64,000 bases of DNA from Aureobasidium sp. EXF-3400 (GCA_024195585.1 SWBL01000134.1:1-64000), one strand, 5' to 3'; shown: positions 1 to 12,128, numbered from the stretch's first letter. Translations and numbers: made by a program. Notes: generated from the letters alone by a model not told the origin.

Positions 1-2
1 CT

Positions 3-92
3 GCCGGGGTAGCTCAATCGGTAGAGCGTGTGGCTCTTATCATTCGATAAAGTACAACCTCAAGGTCGCGGGTTCGAGCCCCGCCTTCGGCT
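3..92 (+). tRNA. tRNA-Lys (CUU), with a 17-nt intron
   Basis: A full cloverleaf can be folded. The acceptor stem is GCCGGGG with CTTCGGC (two G-U pairs), the D-arm is GCTC/GAGC, and the T-arm is GCGGG-TTCGAGC-CCCGC at 68-84. The anticodon CTT lies at 36-38, followed by A37 and then extra bases 40-56, the normal position of a nuclear tRNA intron. The rejoined anticodon stem (TGTGG with CCTCA) has one U-U mismatch. The CCA end is not encoded, as expected in eukaryotes. It decodes AAG. Confidence 0.93.
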
Positions 93-691
93 ATTCCTAA
101 AAACAGTTGACTTTCTTTTTGGACATCTCTTTTTTTTTGTACTATGTCGTTGTGTTGTAAAAAGTAACACAGCGTGGTGAGAAATTCCGAATTTTCCCTT
201 CTTTCGTTTTTCGGTGGTGAAGCCTGGCTTGGCGGTCAGAGTTTGGGGTCGAACATGGGAACAGTACCCCGACTATAGCAAAGGGCAAAGAGTACACCTT
301 AAAAAGGCAGAACTGTTATCTGGAGCGAAGACATGTCCATAGAGAGCTAGCAGATTCTTGCTTCTCAGTGGACACTGTCCTGCTTCCTGGTAGTATTGTG
401 CATTTCTATAGCTACATGTATCACGCCATCAGCTTTTATGTTGTTACACTCTGCATATACTGATGGCATTATCTCAAAAGTCCCATACAGGGATGGTTAA
501 CGCAATGACAAGACAGCGAAGACACAGGCTCGAAAGTGTGATATACACTGCTGTATCGCAAACGTGCAAGCAAGAGACTAAAGCAATGCAAGTTTGGTTT
601 TAGGAGGGAACAACTATTTGATACTAGGTCTGAGGACCTCATAGGTTAGAAGCTTGAAGAAACTGTCGTAATTTAGGTTGTCGCGTATAGC
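93..691. other. Gene-free stretch
   Basis: About 600 bp between the tRNA and the 3' end of the aminotransferase. A T-rich run follows the tRNA at about 114-138 and could serve as the RNA polymerase III terminator. I see no supportable coding region in the rest. Confidence 0.5.
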
Positions 692-2641
692 TCAAACATG
701 CTCGCCATGGCCGCCCTGACTGGTTTCAGAAGGGCCATCCTGCTTAGCAGGAGTGCGATCGTTACGGTGCCTGTTATCGTGTCAGTGCGTGGGCAATATA
801 TCGTGAAAACGAAAACTTACTTCTTGACTACTCTCTCGATGCCATCAAGACCCATCTTCAGAACGTCCATTCTTGGACCGTAACTCAGTCTGACGTGCTT
901 GTGGCAAGGCGAGTCGAACAAATCTCTTCTTTTGCTGGGGTTGAGATCGAAGAAGATACCAGGTACAACGATGACCTTTTCATGGAGACAGGCGTTGAAG
1001 AAGTTGAGACCATCGTTGATACCCTCGGGGAGCGAAGACAAGTCCAGCCACAGGTAGAATGTGGAGTTGGGGATAAGAGGGATCTTGAAGCCCATCTCAG
1101 TCAATCTGCCAATAACATAGTCTCTCTTTTCGCGGAAGTGGTGTTGCAAGGCGCGCATCTCGTGCTTGACTTTAGTAGGCTCAAGCATGGGAATGGCGGC
1201 CTCTTGGAAGGGGACGTTGGTGCCTCCATCGAGATAAGAGCCACAAGAGCCGATAGCCTTGATGAACTCCTTGGGTCCAACGATCCAGGCGACTCTCCAA
1301 CCAGGCAGACGGAAGCGCTTTGTCAAACCATCAATGATCAGGACATCTAGTTTGTATTAGAGAGCGGTCAGTTGTTACGTTTTCCTGAAGACATACCATC
1401 TTCATTAACGTCTTCAATGTTGTCGGCAGCTGAGACAACAGTACCATCGCAATCGCTAGTGTAGTTGTAGCCGCCGTAGAACTCATCCATGATCAGTGTC
1501 GCACGATCTCTGCCTGTGGGACTCTGTTAGATTTGCAAATCTCGAGATTCGCCTCGGTAACTTACAGATATCCTGGATCTGAGCAAGCTGAGGGTTTGTA
1601 AGGACCTGGCCTGTGGGGTTGCGAGGGTTGGAGGTCAAGATGACACTGGTTCCGCGAGCAATTTCTTCCGCAATCTTGTCAGGGTGCATGTGGTATCCAT
1701 CTTGCTTAGACAATGGAATAGGGATGGCGCTGAAGTTACGGAACAAGGACAGCATCTCGTTGTAGGCTGTGTAATCTGGTATGAAGAAGCCAAGGTAGGC
1801 ATTCCCTTTTTTCCCCCTCTCCCTTTTAGCCTCCATTTCATTATCGTGATCGTGTTTGGGGAGTACTTACCGATGACAGCTGCAATTCTGATGAGACCAG
1901 CTCTGCCACCAGGGACGATGCAGACGTTCTCCCAGGTGTATTGACTCTCCTTGCCTTTGCGGTGGTGCTCATTGTAGAGATTGGCAACAGCCTCTCTCAA
2001 AGGTTTGATGCCAGCAGTTGGACCCTGAAACAGTGCATCAGCCAAAGGAAAGGTTCAAAGAAGACACAAAACACACGTATTCACGGCCAGTCATGGAAAC
2101 ATCGATGTGGTGGGGCCTCTCGAAGCAGCCTTCAATCTCATCATCGACCTCGGGAGCGCCTTGACCCAAGTTTGCCCATTTTTCCGGGTGTTCAGCGAAG
2201 CCATGCTCGTAGGCTCTCTCGGTAGTCCAGACAACTCCGGTAGATGCGCGCGAGGGATCCAATCCAGCATGAGGTTTGTGTCCTTCGTGAGCGTTACGGA
2301 ATTGGCGATGGACCGATGAGCTCAACTCTGAAAATCATCAGCAACTGATCACGTAGATGAAAAATTACAAGCATCTTGAATTTCGGCTGTTTGAAATGAC
2401 AATTTCAAGATATCCAATCAGGTGATAAACAAATTAGAATGGAGTTCTTACCGCTGTCAGTGGGCTCTTTGTTAGTGGAGAAGCGCCTTTCCTTAGCTCC
2501 ATGGGGAGCGTTCAGAGGAACGTCGGAAGCAGAGAAACTAGCTCTCATGATGTAGTAGATTGATCGCGCAGGACCAGGAATACCGTAATGAGATGCCAAG
2601 CGTTGGCTGGTGATCGATTGAGGACGCAAGAGTCGCCTCAT
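692..2641 (-). CDS. Class I/II PLP-dependent aminotransferase
   Basis: Fold-type I aminotransferase that uses pyridoxal phosphate; the substrate cannot be told from sequence. Exons run at about 2641-2452, 2327-2077, 2024-1871, 1805-1566, 1513-1397 and 1346 onward, with phases that agree. Visible motifs are NPRNPTGQ (cofactor and substrate binding), the DEFYGGY region, and LTKRFRLPGWRVAW, which holds the Schiff-base lysine and the following arginine. The N-terminus (MRRLLRPQS..., rich in Arg and Ser) could be a mitochondrial presequence. The 3' end has two in-phase solutions. Either translation stops at TAA 817-819 (493 aa), or that TAA sits inside a perfect GTAAGT donor and a 50-nt intron (820-771) joins an exon ending at TGA 692 (518 aa). 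The longer form is used for the span. Confidence 0.88.
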
Positions 2642-2984
2642 GATGGGGTGAGGTCGGATGTTGATGAGTCAGCAAAACGCGTCACATCAACAACAAAGAA
2701 AGCTTCACCAGGTCCGTCTTAAAACCAAACACATTTCACTGTGGAAGCTGTCATTTGAGGAAAGAGCTATGTGATGTATCTTCCTATACGGTTCACCGCT
2801 AATGAGCGTCATGTCGCATTGCACGAATGCAGTCGTCAGAGACACTGAGCTTTTGGGAATATGCCTTCAGCTGCCCTCCTGCCTGGCGTAGTCTGCTCAA
2901 AGACCGCTGAATTGGCTCCTGAGAAGCTTGAATGGTCAAGGTGCAGGTACGTATTGAACGTACTTGCGCTTCTCGATCTCACAC
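2642..2984. other. Intergenic, promoter side of the aminotransferase
   Basis: About 340 bp between the aminotransferase start and the stop of the next minus-strand gene. No coding region or clear motif was recognised. Confidence 0.4.
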
Positions 2985-4746
2985 TCAGCGCAAATACTGC
3001 TTCAAACCCCTGATCTCCTCCTTCAATCTCTGAATTTCATCGTCTTTGTACGCCATTGCACCGACTGCCTGTTGTGTACGACGTCTGTCTGTGTCCAGAG
3101 CATTGATTTGTGCCTTGAGGTTCGAGATTTCCTCATCCCGCATACGCAAGATGCCCTTTGCCTGTTCGAGCTCTTCTCCCATTCTCTTGACATCCTGCCA
3201 AAGCGGTTGTTGACTTGGCTGTGCTTCCCTCACGCCGTGATACGGAGTTGGTTCACCCAATGGAACTTGCGGACCTGGAGTCTTCATTTCGAACGATGGC
3301 ACCTGGTAAGGAGTTCGTGCACCCATCGAGTGGTTCTGGTACGGGGTCTTCGCACCACCTGCCTGTGGTGTTCGAGCACCAGATGCTACGAGACGACCAT
3401 TGATGCGTTGAGGTTCTTCTTCATCATAGTCGTAGCGTGCATAGACAGTCTTTCCACCAACTCTTGTCGTAGGAGACCATTCTGAGCCACCGAGAGGGTC
3501 GACTTCATTTCTACCAACCGCTCTCGCTACTGGAGGTTTGTTCAGACGTCTCACTCCACCAGGCCAATCTGGAGATGGCGTCGAGTGTAAATACTTACCG
3601 ACTTTGGGACGATCATGTCGAGGGTTTAGAGGCTGGTCTGCCTTTCGCTTGGTCGCATACTCTGTCCTGCTTCCATTATTGAGATTCGTAGTGGTGCCTG
3701 CTGTCGCATACTCCGTTTTGTTGCCGCTGTTATGATTTCCTCTGGATGCTACCCTCTGGTTCGAGGTACCAATTGTGCCTGTGTCAGAGCCGAAAACAAC
3801 TTCTTTATAGCCACCGTCTTCTCCTGAGAGATAGTAGTTGATCACGTTGGGTTTGCTACCCGCCTTGACCCAGGGGACGGATCCCACCCTCTGGTTATCT
3901 CCTCCCTCGACGTGCCCTTGGCTTTCGTTGGCGACCACTGCTGCTCTTCCTTTGTGGCGTCTGCCGGCCCTGAGAGTACCATTTGACATGAAGTCGAGAG
4001 GCCAGTATGTACCCCTTTCTTTTGCGGTGTACTTCTTGGATGTGATGATGTCCCAAATGGCTTTGTCGTCGAGTGTCACAAAATGTGGAGGCGAATTGGC
4101 TCCGCGTCCGATGGGACCAATATCACTTTGAAAGAAGCGATATCTCTCCTTGAACAACTGTTTGCCGGGAAACTCGCTATCTCTCACACCGTTGCCATCA
4201 CCGGGCTGCCATATCTCACGACTGACGCTGTCGCCGTCATGATAGGTGATGGCGTCAGGTTTGAATGGCGTTTGAGAGATCGACTGGTAGGTGCTGACTC
4301 TCACTTGTGAGCTTCGACCACTCACAGACGTGCGAGCGGGAGTTTTCGGTGGGTCTACTCGGCGATTGATCTGTGAACAGTCAGCGACACGGAAGTAGGT
4401 TTCAGCCAGGGGTGCACTCACCTTTGCGTTGGTCGACATGTCTGCTGCTTCACTGGCATCGTCGGCCTGGGAAGTTGTCTGTTGCGAGCCGATGAGCGTA
4501 TAAGATGGAATGCGGAAGTTAGAGATGCTGGCTTACATCAATTTGCTTAGGGGTATTCTCAGACAGGGGCTCAAAGAGAGGTGAACGGTCGTCGTCAACC
4601 ACAAAGGCTGGGCTCTCCAAGACCTCAGCTCGCTTGCGTCTTGGTGTTGCTGCCTTTTTACGGATACAATTGTCGGGTGCTGGCTCGCTTGAGAAATTGA
4701 AAATGAGTTTGTTTGGTGCGCTCATCTTTCTTTGTTGACTTTCCAA
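2985..4746 (-). CDS. Unknown protein with C-terminal coiled coil
   Basis: I do not recognise a family. The model has three exons (4746-4537, 4478-4422, 4370-2985; 550 aa), with good splice sites and agreeing phases. A second Met eight codons in (MSAPNK) is an equally good start. The N-terminal part is basic and Ser/Pro-rich (KKAATPRRKRAE). The middle has scattered TPY motifs (ARTPYQ, AKTPYQ, EPTPYH), and tracts such as TEYAT occur twice. The last 80 residues are heptad-rich (MGEELEQAKGILRMRDEE and onward) and predict a coiled coil. Composition suggests a low-complexity nuclear or cytoskeletal scaffold, but that is inference only. Confidence 0.7.
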
Positions 4747-6006
4747 TGTAGATGTCTCAGAAAGAAGTGAGTTGCTCTATCGATATCAATAGTTGGCGAC
4801 AACGTTTGTGGCTTTAGAATCTTGATAGAAGAAGGACTGAACAGGTTTGGACCAAAGCGACGTATTCAGGCAACAAGACTGCATTGGTGTGAGGACTATT
4901 GGGCTGTTAACTTTCATACAATCACATGCATACTCTGATGCTAATCAAGAGATGTTTTTATGGGACACTAATGAGGTTCAAATACAAGCTCTAAGCTGGC
5001 TATTGAATCATTTGATCTGGCTCAAGACTGCTGTGCTCCAGGAAAAATACATTGAGTCCGATCAACGAAGGCTATGGCCCACAGGATGTGCTCACGCGCC
5101 GAATCTAGGACGCGATGTCTGCCCCTATGTCTCAGATTATCGTAAACACGATGTAAGTCCTGTGCTTGAACAGAACTTCGAAGATAGCATTTGTTCCACA
5201 TAGTCGCGATGTACGAAGAATGAGAGAACAAGACTATTTACTCCTGAAGGTTCCTGGCTTCTCTTTAAACTTTGGTCATCCGCAAGAAATCATTCTCGCA
5301 CAGAAACTTGATATGTTTTCCTAAAGCAAGACCAATCAAGTCTTGTATAGTGCATGCTACTACCGGAACCTCCTCAATTTTCACCGTAACAACGGTTTCT
5401 GAGGCAAGGCACATCGACAGCACAAGTGGGTGCCCACCAGTCCGAGTTTCATCTTTTCTATAGGCCTGATAGACATCAGAGGGAAACGTAGGAAGTGAAG
5501 TCTCTCGGAGATGCCTTGAGATAGAGCCAATAATGTGGACCTTCTCACTTTGAGCACTTGATCAACATCAACGGTCCCAGCTCTCTTACCACAAAATACA
5601 GGATCTCCGTGATAGAAGTCAATACATTTCAAGCAGATCCGTATATACTTACCCTAGCGCATCAATTAATCCTTGTCACAGGTTTTCCACGCATTGCACC
5701 CTCTGGGTCCAGCTGCCTGAAGAGCGGCAATGGTATTATTCTCTCACGAAGGGGTCAGCGTCCAGGCCACTGAATCTCTGGAAGATTCACAAATCTACCA
5801 CAGATGTTGAAACTTTGGTACTATGTCTGATGACCATGTGAACAGAACATGGTCGCTGCGGAAGAGAGCATAGATAGGGGTGCACATCGTCATTAACAAA
5901 ACAATAAAATATGCTGGTCAGAGTACGATCTTGTCCGACGTCAGAAAAATATTATAAACAAAGGAATATGTACAAAATAAGTCGTATCGTCGTCGAACAG
6001 TCCACT
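4747..6006. other. 1.26-kb gene-poor stretch
   Basis: Only short, atypical reading frames occur here, the longest being 118 codons on the plus strand at 4847-5203 with no recognisable motif. AT content is higher than in neighbouring genes. I see no tRNA, repeat or decayed domain. Confidence 0.45.
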
Positions 6007-7323
6007 TCAAGGCGAAATGGGTTCCACACTGGTGATCGCAACAGTCACACTCTTCGTGATAGCCGGAGCTCCTTGGACGCTGTCTTCGCTGACTGCATCG
6101 TCATGTTCACTCTTGGTGATTGCCCAATCGTTGTTTCCAGCATTGTTGGCAAGCTCTAATTGACTGCCATTGTTGTGCACACCTGATCGAGGTGCACTGT
6201 GCAGCTCATATCCTTTGTTGCCAAATGATCTATCGAGCCAGGATTTTCTGGTGTTCGCGTATTGGCCACTGGTTCCAGGTGCAGAAGTGCCGAACGTAGA
6301 GCCCATAAATCCAGGAGCAATTTGTCTGAGCAGAGGCTTGAGTGATGGAACAGATGCGCAAATGATTGAAACGTTGGCATCCACTGCGCTCCAGATAGAG
6401 GAGTCAAAGGAGACCCAGGTCTTGTCCTCCGCGTGCAAGATGTTGCTGACTCTTATTGCTCGCACAATGCTAGCGATAACAGGGACGCCACCCAAGCAGA
6501 TGGTGAAGAGCAGTGCGTTCTTCTGACGTGCATGTAGATTGAGTCTCATGATCTTGGGTGCCGCAAAGGCTATGAGAAGTATGTCTACGAGGACACTTTC
6601 CACAGTCGAAGCATAGAATGCTGGAATGGTATCGATACACTTTTTCTTCTGTATGGTGATGTTCCAGACAGCTTCGACCGGGCTGCACTGAAATATGCAA
6701 ACGCACTCGAGGATAATGGTAGCTATCGCTACGAATCCAAAGACGCCATACAGGAAGACTCGACTGGGTCGACTGGTGGTAAACACCTTGAGATATAGTG
6801 CGCACAAGGATAGCTTCGTGAAGCAGAGTGAGAGCTGATAGACGATAAGAGTGCCGTATAGCAGCTTGAGAGATGGAACAATGGTGCTAGGCGCGGCATC
6901 GGCTTGGTGCAAGCCGCCGCCAAATTTTGTCAATAGGCAAGCCATGATACAATTAGCGAGGGCAGCGAGCTGTGTTCTTGTCAGAGTCAAGACTGTCACG
7001 TCTAGTGTAAAAGTTACATACCCAGCCTGTCGTGAGGAGCCAATCATCCCAGCCGAAGGTGTGTAAGACCGCCGCTCGACTATAGACCCTCCCAGAGTAG
7101 AAGATGGTTGCCAACAGAAACGGGAGAAGGTTTCCCAGCAAAATGTAGGGCGCACGAGTCTAACATTCGATCAGCCATGAACTAGAGTGTGATATGGAAA
7201 GACTTACTTCCGGCATCGTGAAAGAATCTTTGACTCGTCTGTTCTGCAAGTCCTATACCAGATCAGAACACAAACAAAGGGCAAGAAACCAGGGCAAGAA
7301 GGATAGTGATCCACGGCAGACAT
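6007..7323 (-). CDS. Fungal rhodopsin-domain (PTH11-like) seven-TM protein
   Basis: Integral membrane protein of the fungal rhodopsin/PTH11-like receptor group; ligand unknown. Exons are 7160-7022 and 6969-6007 plus a first exon ending at 7208. Hydrophobic segments include LLGNLLPFLLATIFYSG, LAALANCIMACLL, a segment starting LLYGTLIVYQLSLCF, and VFLYGVFGFVAIATIIL. The motif GWDDWLLTTGW after the first segment and WSAVDANVSIICASVPSLKPLL near the end are hallmarks of the family. The C-terminal 85 residues are a polar cytosolic tail. With the sequence as given, the phase fits a start at ATG 7323 (405 aa). A shorter start at ATG 7216 (MPE joined to TRAPYILLGN) fits the family better but needs one base fewer in the A5 run at 7140-7144. 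Domain call is firm, N-terminus is not. Confidence 0.85.
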
Positions 7324-9072
7324 GTACGATATAAATGAAGAACGAACATGGGCAGGGTAAAACACTTCCGCAAGGGTCACTACCGCCCCTAATTCAGCCA
7401 CTGACCATCAAGCTACAACGAGCCGAAAACCTTAGCAAGCCTTGGAAGTTTGTTCGCGGGACGATTGGGCGGTCCACCCATCAACCTTGCTTTTTAGTTC
7501 CATACCTGTACATAAACTCCTTTCCCTTGCGGCCGCAGAACCACGCCTAGCTTCTTTGGTCTCGAGAGCGCTCCCGAGCTTCAAGCTAAGAGGATTTCAT
7601 CGTACGGATTCAAGCAGTCTCACCAGAGGTGATCCCGGGCCTAGAACCATCCGGACAAACTCACAGGGATCTGGAGGTTAAGAGCGTCATTTCTAGGACA
7701 GAGTACACAGAGCATAGCTGGATCCAGTCAAAAGTTGATCAGTCTGACAAGTATACGTGTCGAGATACACACAGACAGCAGAGATCTCAAAGTCGAAAGT
7801 GAAGTAGAATGTTGGAAGCTTCCATGCATTCAGTCAACCTGGTCTGCTCGGCTAGCTTGCCGAAAAAGAGACAAGCCCTGATGATCGACACTGCATGGGC
7901 CCACGCGAGGAATCCTTCACGTGCACGCGCAAAACATGTGGCTTCGACCTCAACTAGGTACAGAGCAGTATAGACGAGGCAAAGGCTTGGTTGAATAGGT
8001 ACAAAATCTTGACAAAGTAAGACCTTTGCGCCTCGTGTGAAACGCCTTGCTTCTATGTGAATGTTGGCTTTGGCTAGCAAGAAGTACTAGGAGCGTTAAC
8101 TTTTGGCTGGTGGCTGGATTTTAAGATGACCCAATGCAGAGCTCTCGTGTCACACCTCGCTAAACTTTTGGAACAGGGAACAGCCGCGAGGGAGGGACCG
8201 TAGACCGAAGCGATCTCCACTCGAACGATTGGAGTCGGATAAAATGCCTTCGGGCCTTCGATTGATCCACGAGTCATGAGCAATACCTCATGAAGGCGCA
8301 CAGCGATTGCAACTAGAAAAAAAGCTAGTTAAGCGGCATGTATGAGCACCAGAAAGCGGAGAAAATTCCCGACATTACCAATTGTTCATTGAAGCCATTG
8401 GCCGTCTAAACATTTTGATGGGGGTCATTCGTGATTACTCGAAGGAAGCATGGATTGGTATTCGACATATTTGCACAGTCAGTCCGTTCTCTAAGAACAA
8501 GGTATAGATCCCGGCATCGTACAATATATGTGAGTGCAGTTTAATTTCTTGGTCGGCACTGGTCCGACGAGGCAACAAGCACGTGTCTGTCGATCGACAT
8601 TGCATATAACTTCGCATTTAGGGCTAGTCGAAGAGACTACTGGTTCGAGTACCGGATACCGATGTAATCTGAAACGCGAAGCTGCTGAAGGAATTAAGGC
8701 TAGAGTGGAGTAGTAAGTTGAGCCTCAATTCCTTCGCTCAAAGCTAGCACACTACCATCATCATGAGATATGATGTTTCTGAACAGTGAGAATGATCGGC
8801 TTGTCTTGGGAGCGAATGCCTCAAAAGAGATTCCTCACGATTTAGACTGGGTCTGATAGAACATGTCTGCGTCATGCCTGGGAATTGTAACGATGTTCTT
8901 GACGAAGCTCAGGAAGCATTTTCAGAAGGATGGAAGATGTTCCATTTTGTGGCTTGATTGGCATTACCGAATACGTACAGCGTGATACATGTACCGAGAA
9001 CCGTAGAAGGCACGTTTAAACTCTCTAGCCCAGTCTTGCGGCCGTGAACATTTCATGAGAGACATCATTCGA
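7324..9072. other. 1.75-kb gene-free stretch
   Basis: Between two minus-strand genes. All reading frames are short and lack family motifs or coherent splice signals. No repeat, tRNA or decayed gene was recognised. Confidence 0.45.
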
Positions 9073-10426
9073 TTACCTGTCGCGACCGAATGTAGCGGGT
9101 CCAGCAGGCTTGTTGTCAAGGATCTTCTCGATTTCCTCCATGAGTTCCGGTGTCAACTTGTCAAGAAGCTTCAAGGCTCCAAAGTTGTCCTCCAGCTGCT
9201 CGACCTTGGTAGCACCGAGGATGACCGTGGAGACATTGGGGTTCTTTGCAGCCCATGCCAAACTGAGCTGGGTGACGGTGCCACCGAGCTTCTCAGCGAT
9301 GGTTGTGAGCTTTCTGACCTGTTCATAACGTGTGAGTTGTTATCAAACAAATTGATAAAAATATGCTTAGATACCTTCTCGATCTTGGCCTGGCCTTCGG
9401 GGCTCTGGAGCTGCTTGACGGTGTTCTCGAAGAAATCCTTGTTGGTGGCAAAGCGAGAGTCTTCAGGAATGCCATCATTGTACTTGCCAGTCAAAAGACC
9501 GGAAGCGAGAGGCGACCAGATGGTAGTACCGTACTTGAACTGGTCGTACAGAGGAGCATACTCAACCTCGAAACGCTGTCTGTGGAATGCATTGTACTGA
9601 GGCTGCTCGGCGATGGGTGCAATGAGGTTGTACTTCTCGGCAATCTGAGTGGCTTCCATGATTTGAGTGGCAGACCACTCGGATGTTCCCCCTAGAAGAC
9701 AAGGTATTAGTACGCTATGTTTCCAGAAGCTGATTCAATCAACACGAACAGTAGTAAGCCAGGTTGAGGTTACGAATTGCCTGGGTGAAGCCCTCGACAA
9801 TCTCCTTCATGGGAGTTGCGTTGTCAGGACGATGAGCCAGAACAATGTCGACGTAGTCGTGGTTCAGTCTCTTGAGGGAGCTCTTCAAGCCCTCGACGAT
9901 GTGCTTCTTTGAGAGACCACGGGTGTTGGGCTCCTTACGGCCAGTACCGAAGAAGATCTTGGTCGAGAGGACGTACTCGTCTCTTGGGTAACCGAGCTCA
10001 TTCAGGGCACGTCTATTGACCACAAGTCAGTTTCTGGATTGAGATAGCATGTTGCCGTTATTGAAGAGTAGCACAAGACGACATTGTTATCTTACCCCAT
10101 CTCAATCTCAGATTGGCCATTGGCGTAAACTTCAGCAGTGTCGAAGAAGTTGCAACCTATCCTACAATGAGTGTGCCGGATCTCTCTAGGAAGCTTGAAA
10201 GACAATACCATGGTCGAAAGCCTTTTGGATGCACTCCTTGACGACATCACCCTTCTGGGTACCACCGTAGGTCAACCAACCTCTAGCAAATCGTGTTAGC
10301 GGCAAGCATTGAATTGTTTGAGGCTCATGCCGCGTACCCAAGAGAAAAGATGGAGACCTTAAGCCCGGTGGGGCCAAGGTGACGGAACACCATGTCCTTG
10401 GGATCAAACTTGGATTCGACAGCCAT
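9073..10426 (-). CDS. Aldo-keto reductase, Kv-beta (potassium channel beta subunit) type
   Basis: NADPH-dependent aldo-keto reductase of the Kv-beta-like class, probably cytosolic. Six exons (10426-10338, 10282-10209, 10156-10096, 10012-9750, 9691-9375, 9318-9073) give 349 aa with agreeing phases. The order of motifs is typical: GLKVS near the start, [17 protein letters not shown] with the catalytic Asp and Tyr, LSTKIFFG with the Lys, [13 protein letters not shown] with the His, [28 protein letters not shown], and the cofactor-binding [15 protein letters not shown]. Family length is normal. Fungal members act on small aldehydes or ketones and no channel partner need exist. Confidence 0.93.
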
Positions 10427-11115
10427 TTTGAGGGATTGATGTGATACGAGTGCGCTATGAGAATACACGAAGGGGTGATGGATTGAGAGGAACTCGGTGG
10501 AGGAAGGCGTGCTTTTGTAGGACGGATCACCTTCCTAATAGGGCACGGGATATCCACACGTACCCCTCAGCTGTCTGGTGAACTTGTCCCGTTTGTCAAG
10601 CTCCGTTAACGCCGCTGCAATATCGTCATAGGTAATCAAGCTAAACTACGAAGTAGCAATGAGACTCTGCCGTGCGAGCATCAGAGGAACGTTCGCATGT
10701 AGATTGTTCGACGTGCACATTTGTGTATGTCAATATATCAAGATAGTTGTGTTGCTACAGTAAGATGCTATTAGAGCTTACCAAGCAAAAAGAATAGGCA
10801 CTCCGAAGCTCATTGACGGCTGAAAGCTCAAAGGCAAGTTCCAGAAGCACTGCGTCTATTTCCATGCGGCTGAGTTCACCTTCTCTTTCTATCGCGATTT
10901 GATCAACAATAATTATAACAACATGTCTCGAGGGAAAGTGAAGCATGGACTCGAGAGCTTTTGGAGCTCGAGTCCCACGTGTTTGGAGGCTTACGGACGA
11001 CATCGCGGATAGATCCGCAACCTAGCGTCGATCTAATCAGCAGCTTTCTCTAGAGAGAGCAAGAGGGGAGTTGAGCCATGCTTGCTCTCACACTTCGACC
11101 CATCCAATACACAAC
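10427..11115. other. Divergent promoter region (aldo-keto reductase / COQ3)
   Basis: About 690 bp between two genes read outward. A minus-strand frame of 82 codons (11003-10755) starts with ATG, but it lacks recognisable homology or splice context and was not called as a gene. Confidence 0.4.
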
Positions 11116-11994
11116 ATGGCAGCCCTCCGAACGTTACGCCCTACGGCTCTGCCAGTGGGCATCCGTCAACTTCTCACCTCTCCTCGCATCATGTCCTACT
11201 CGACCCCCTCATCACAACCATCCACGCCTCCGCCAAAGTCATCAGTTTCCGAGACCGAAATGTCACACTTCTCCGCCCTCGCCTCATCATGGTGGGACCC
11301 TGAAGGCCCTTCTCGTATTCTGCATGAAATGAATCCTCTCCGCCACGTCTTTATCCAACGCTGTCGATCGCTGTATCCAACCGACATGACACAAACGCCA
11401 AAGAAGCTTCGCTATCTCGATGTCGGCTGTGGTGGTGGCATCTTTGCCGAATCAGCAGCGAGACTTGTTGATACAGAGTCGGTCACGGCCATCGATCCGA
11501 CGAAAGAGGTTTTGGCCGTGGCCAAGAAGCATCAGAAGAGCGATCCTCTGCTATGCGAACCGGGAAGATTAAACTACATCAATACTGCTATCGAAAACTT
11601 GCCGCTACCAGCCACACCAGAGCAAGGCGTAGATGTCTTGTCGGTGTTTGAGGTCATTGAGCATGTTACGCACCCTGCTCCCTTCCTCGCGAACTGCATG
11701 CCTCACGTCAAGCCTGGCGGCTGGTTGGTTCTCAGTACCATCAGCAGGACGTGGGCGAGTTGGTTCACTACAAAGCTTGTCGCCGAGGATATCATGCGTA
11801 TCGTTCCGCCAGGCACCCACGATTGGCATCAGTACATCAATGTTGACGAGATGAAGGCTTGGGCAGCCAAGCAACCAGGCTGGAGCAATCCAATGACTAT
11901 GGGTGTTGTCTATATCCCTGGCTTTGGCTGGAAGGAGATCCAAGGCAGCGAAGGTTGGGGCAATTACTTCTTTGCCATTCGAAAAAATGCTTGA
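11116..11994 (+). CDS. COQ3: Ubiquinone biosynthesis O-methyltransferase Coq3, mitochondrial
   Basis: SAM-dependent O-methyltransferase that methylates two hydroxyl groups of the quinone head during coenzyme Q synthesis, on the matrix side of the inner mitochondrial membrane. It is a single exon of 292 aa. The first 50 residues are basic and Ser/Thr-rich with few acids, fitting a mitochondrial presequence. Next come FSALASSWWDPEGPSRILHEMNPLR (the UbiG/Coq3 signature), LDVGCGGGIFAESAARL (SAM motif I), FEVIEHVTHP, and LVLSTISRTWASW. ATG 11116 is the first ATG in frame. The 3' end converges on MLP1, with 134 bp between the stop codons. Confidence 0.95.
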   Translation: MAALRTLRPTALPVGIRQLLTSPRIMSYSTPSSQPSTPPPKSSVSETEMSHFSALASSWWDPEGPSRILHEMNPLRHVFIQRCRSLYPTDMTQTPKKLRYLDVGCGGGIFAESAARLVDTESVTAIDPTKEVLAVAKKHQKSDPLLCEPGRLNYINTAIENLPLPATPEQGVDVLSVFEVIEHVTHPAPFLANCMPHVKPGGWLVLSTISRTWASWFTTKLVAEDIMRIVPPGTHDWHQYINVDEMKAWAAKQPGWSNPMTMGVVYIPGFGWKEIQGSEGWGNYFFAIRKNA

Positions 11995-12128
11995 TGACAC
12001 GGTTTCAATAATGTAATTTTAGTGTAGCAATATTGTATGATGTTGAGCAATTGCCTTGTGAACAAATGAAAGCAAACATTTCTCGCAGCCATGCACTATT
12101 TTTGAGATGACTCCGGATTGGGCACCTT

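Noticed and set aside
3565..3600. Intron in the unknown coiled-coil gene at a GTAAGT-like site
   Set aside because: The nearest acceptor would make an intron of about 30 nt and the frame is open without it.
4847..5203. 118-codon plus-strand frame as a gene
   Set aside because: No family motif, no signal or domain, AT-rich surroundings, and no matching splice context.
10755..11003. 82-codon minus-strand frame between the aldo-keto reductase and COQ3
   Set aside because: It starts with ATG but shows no recognisable domain and lies in a divergent promoter; support too weak.
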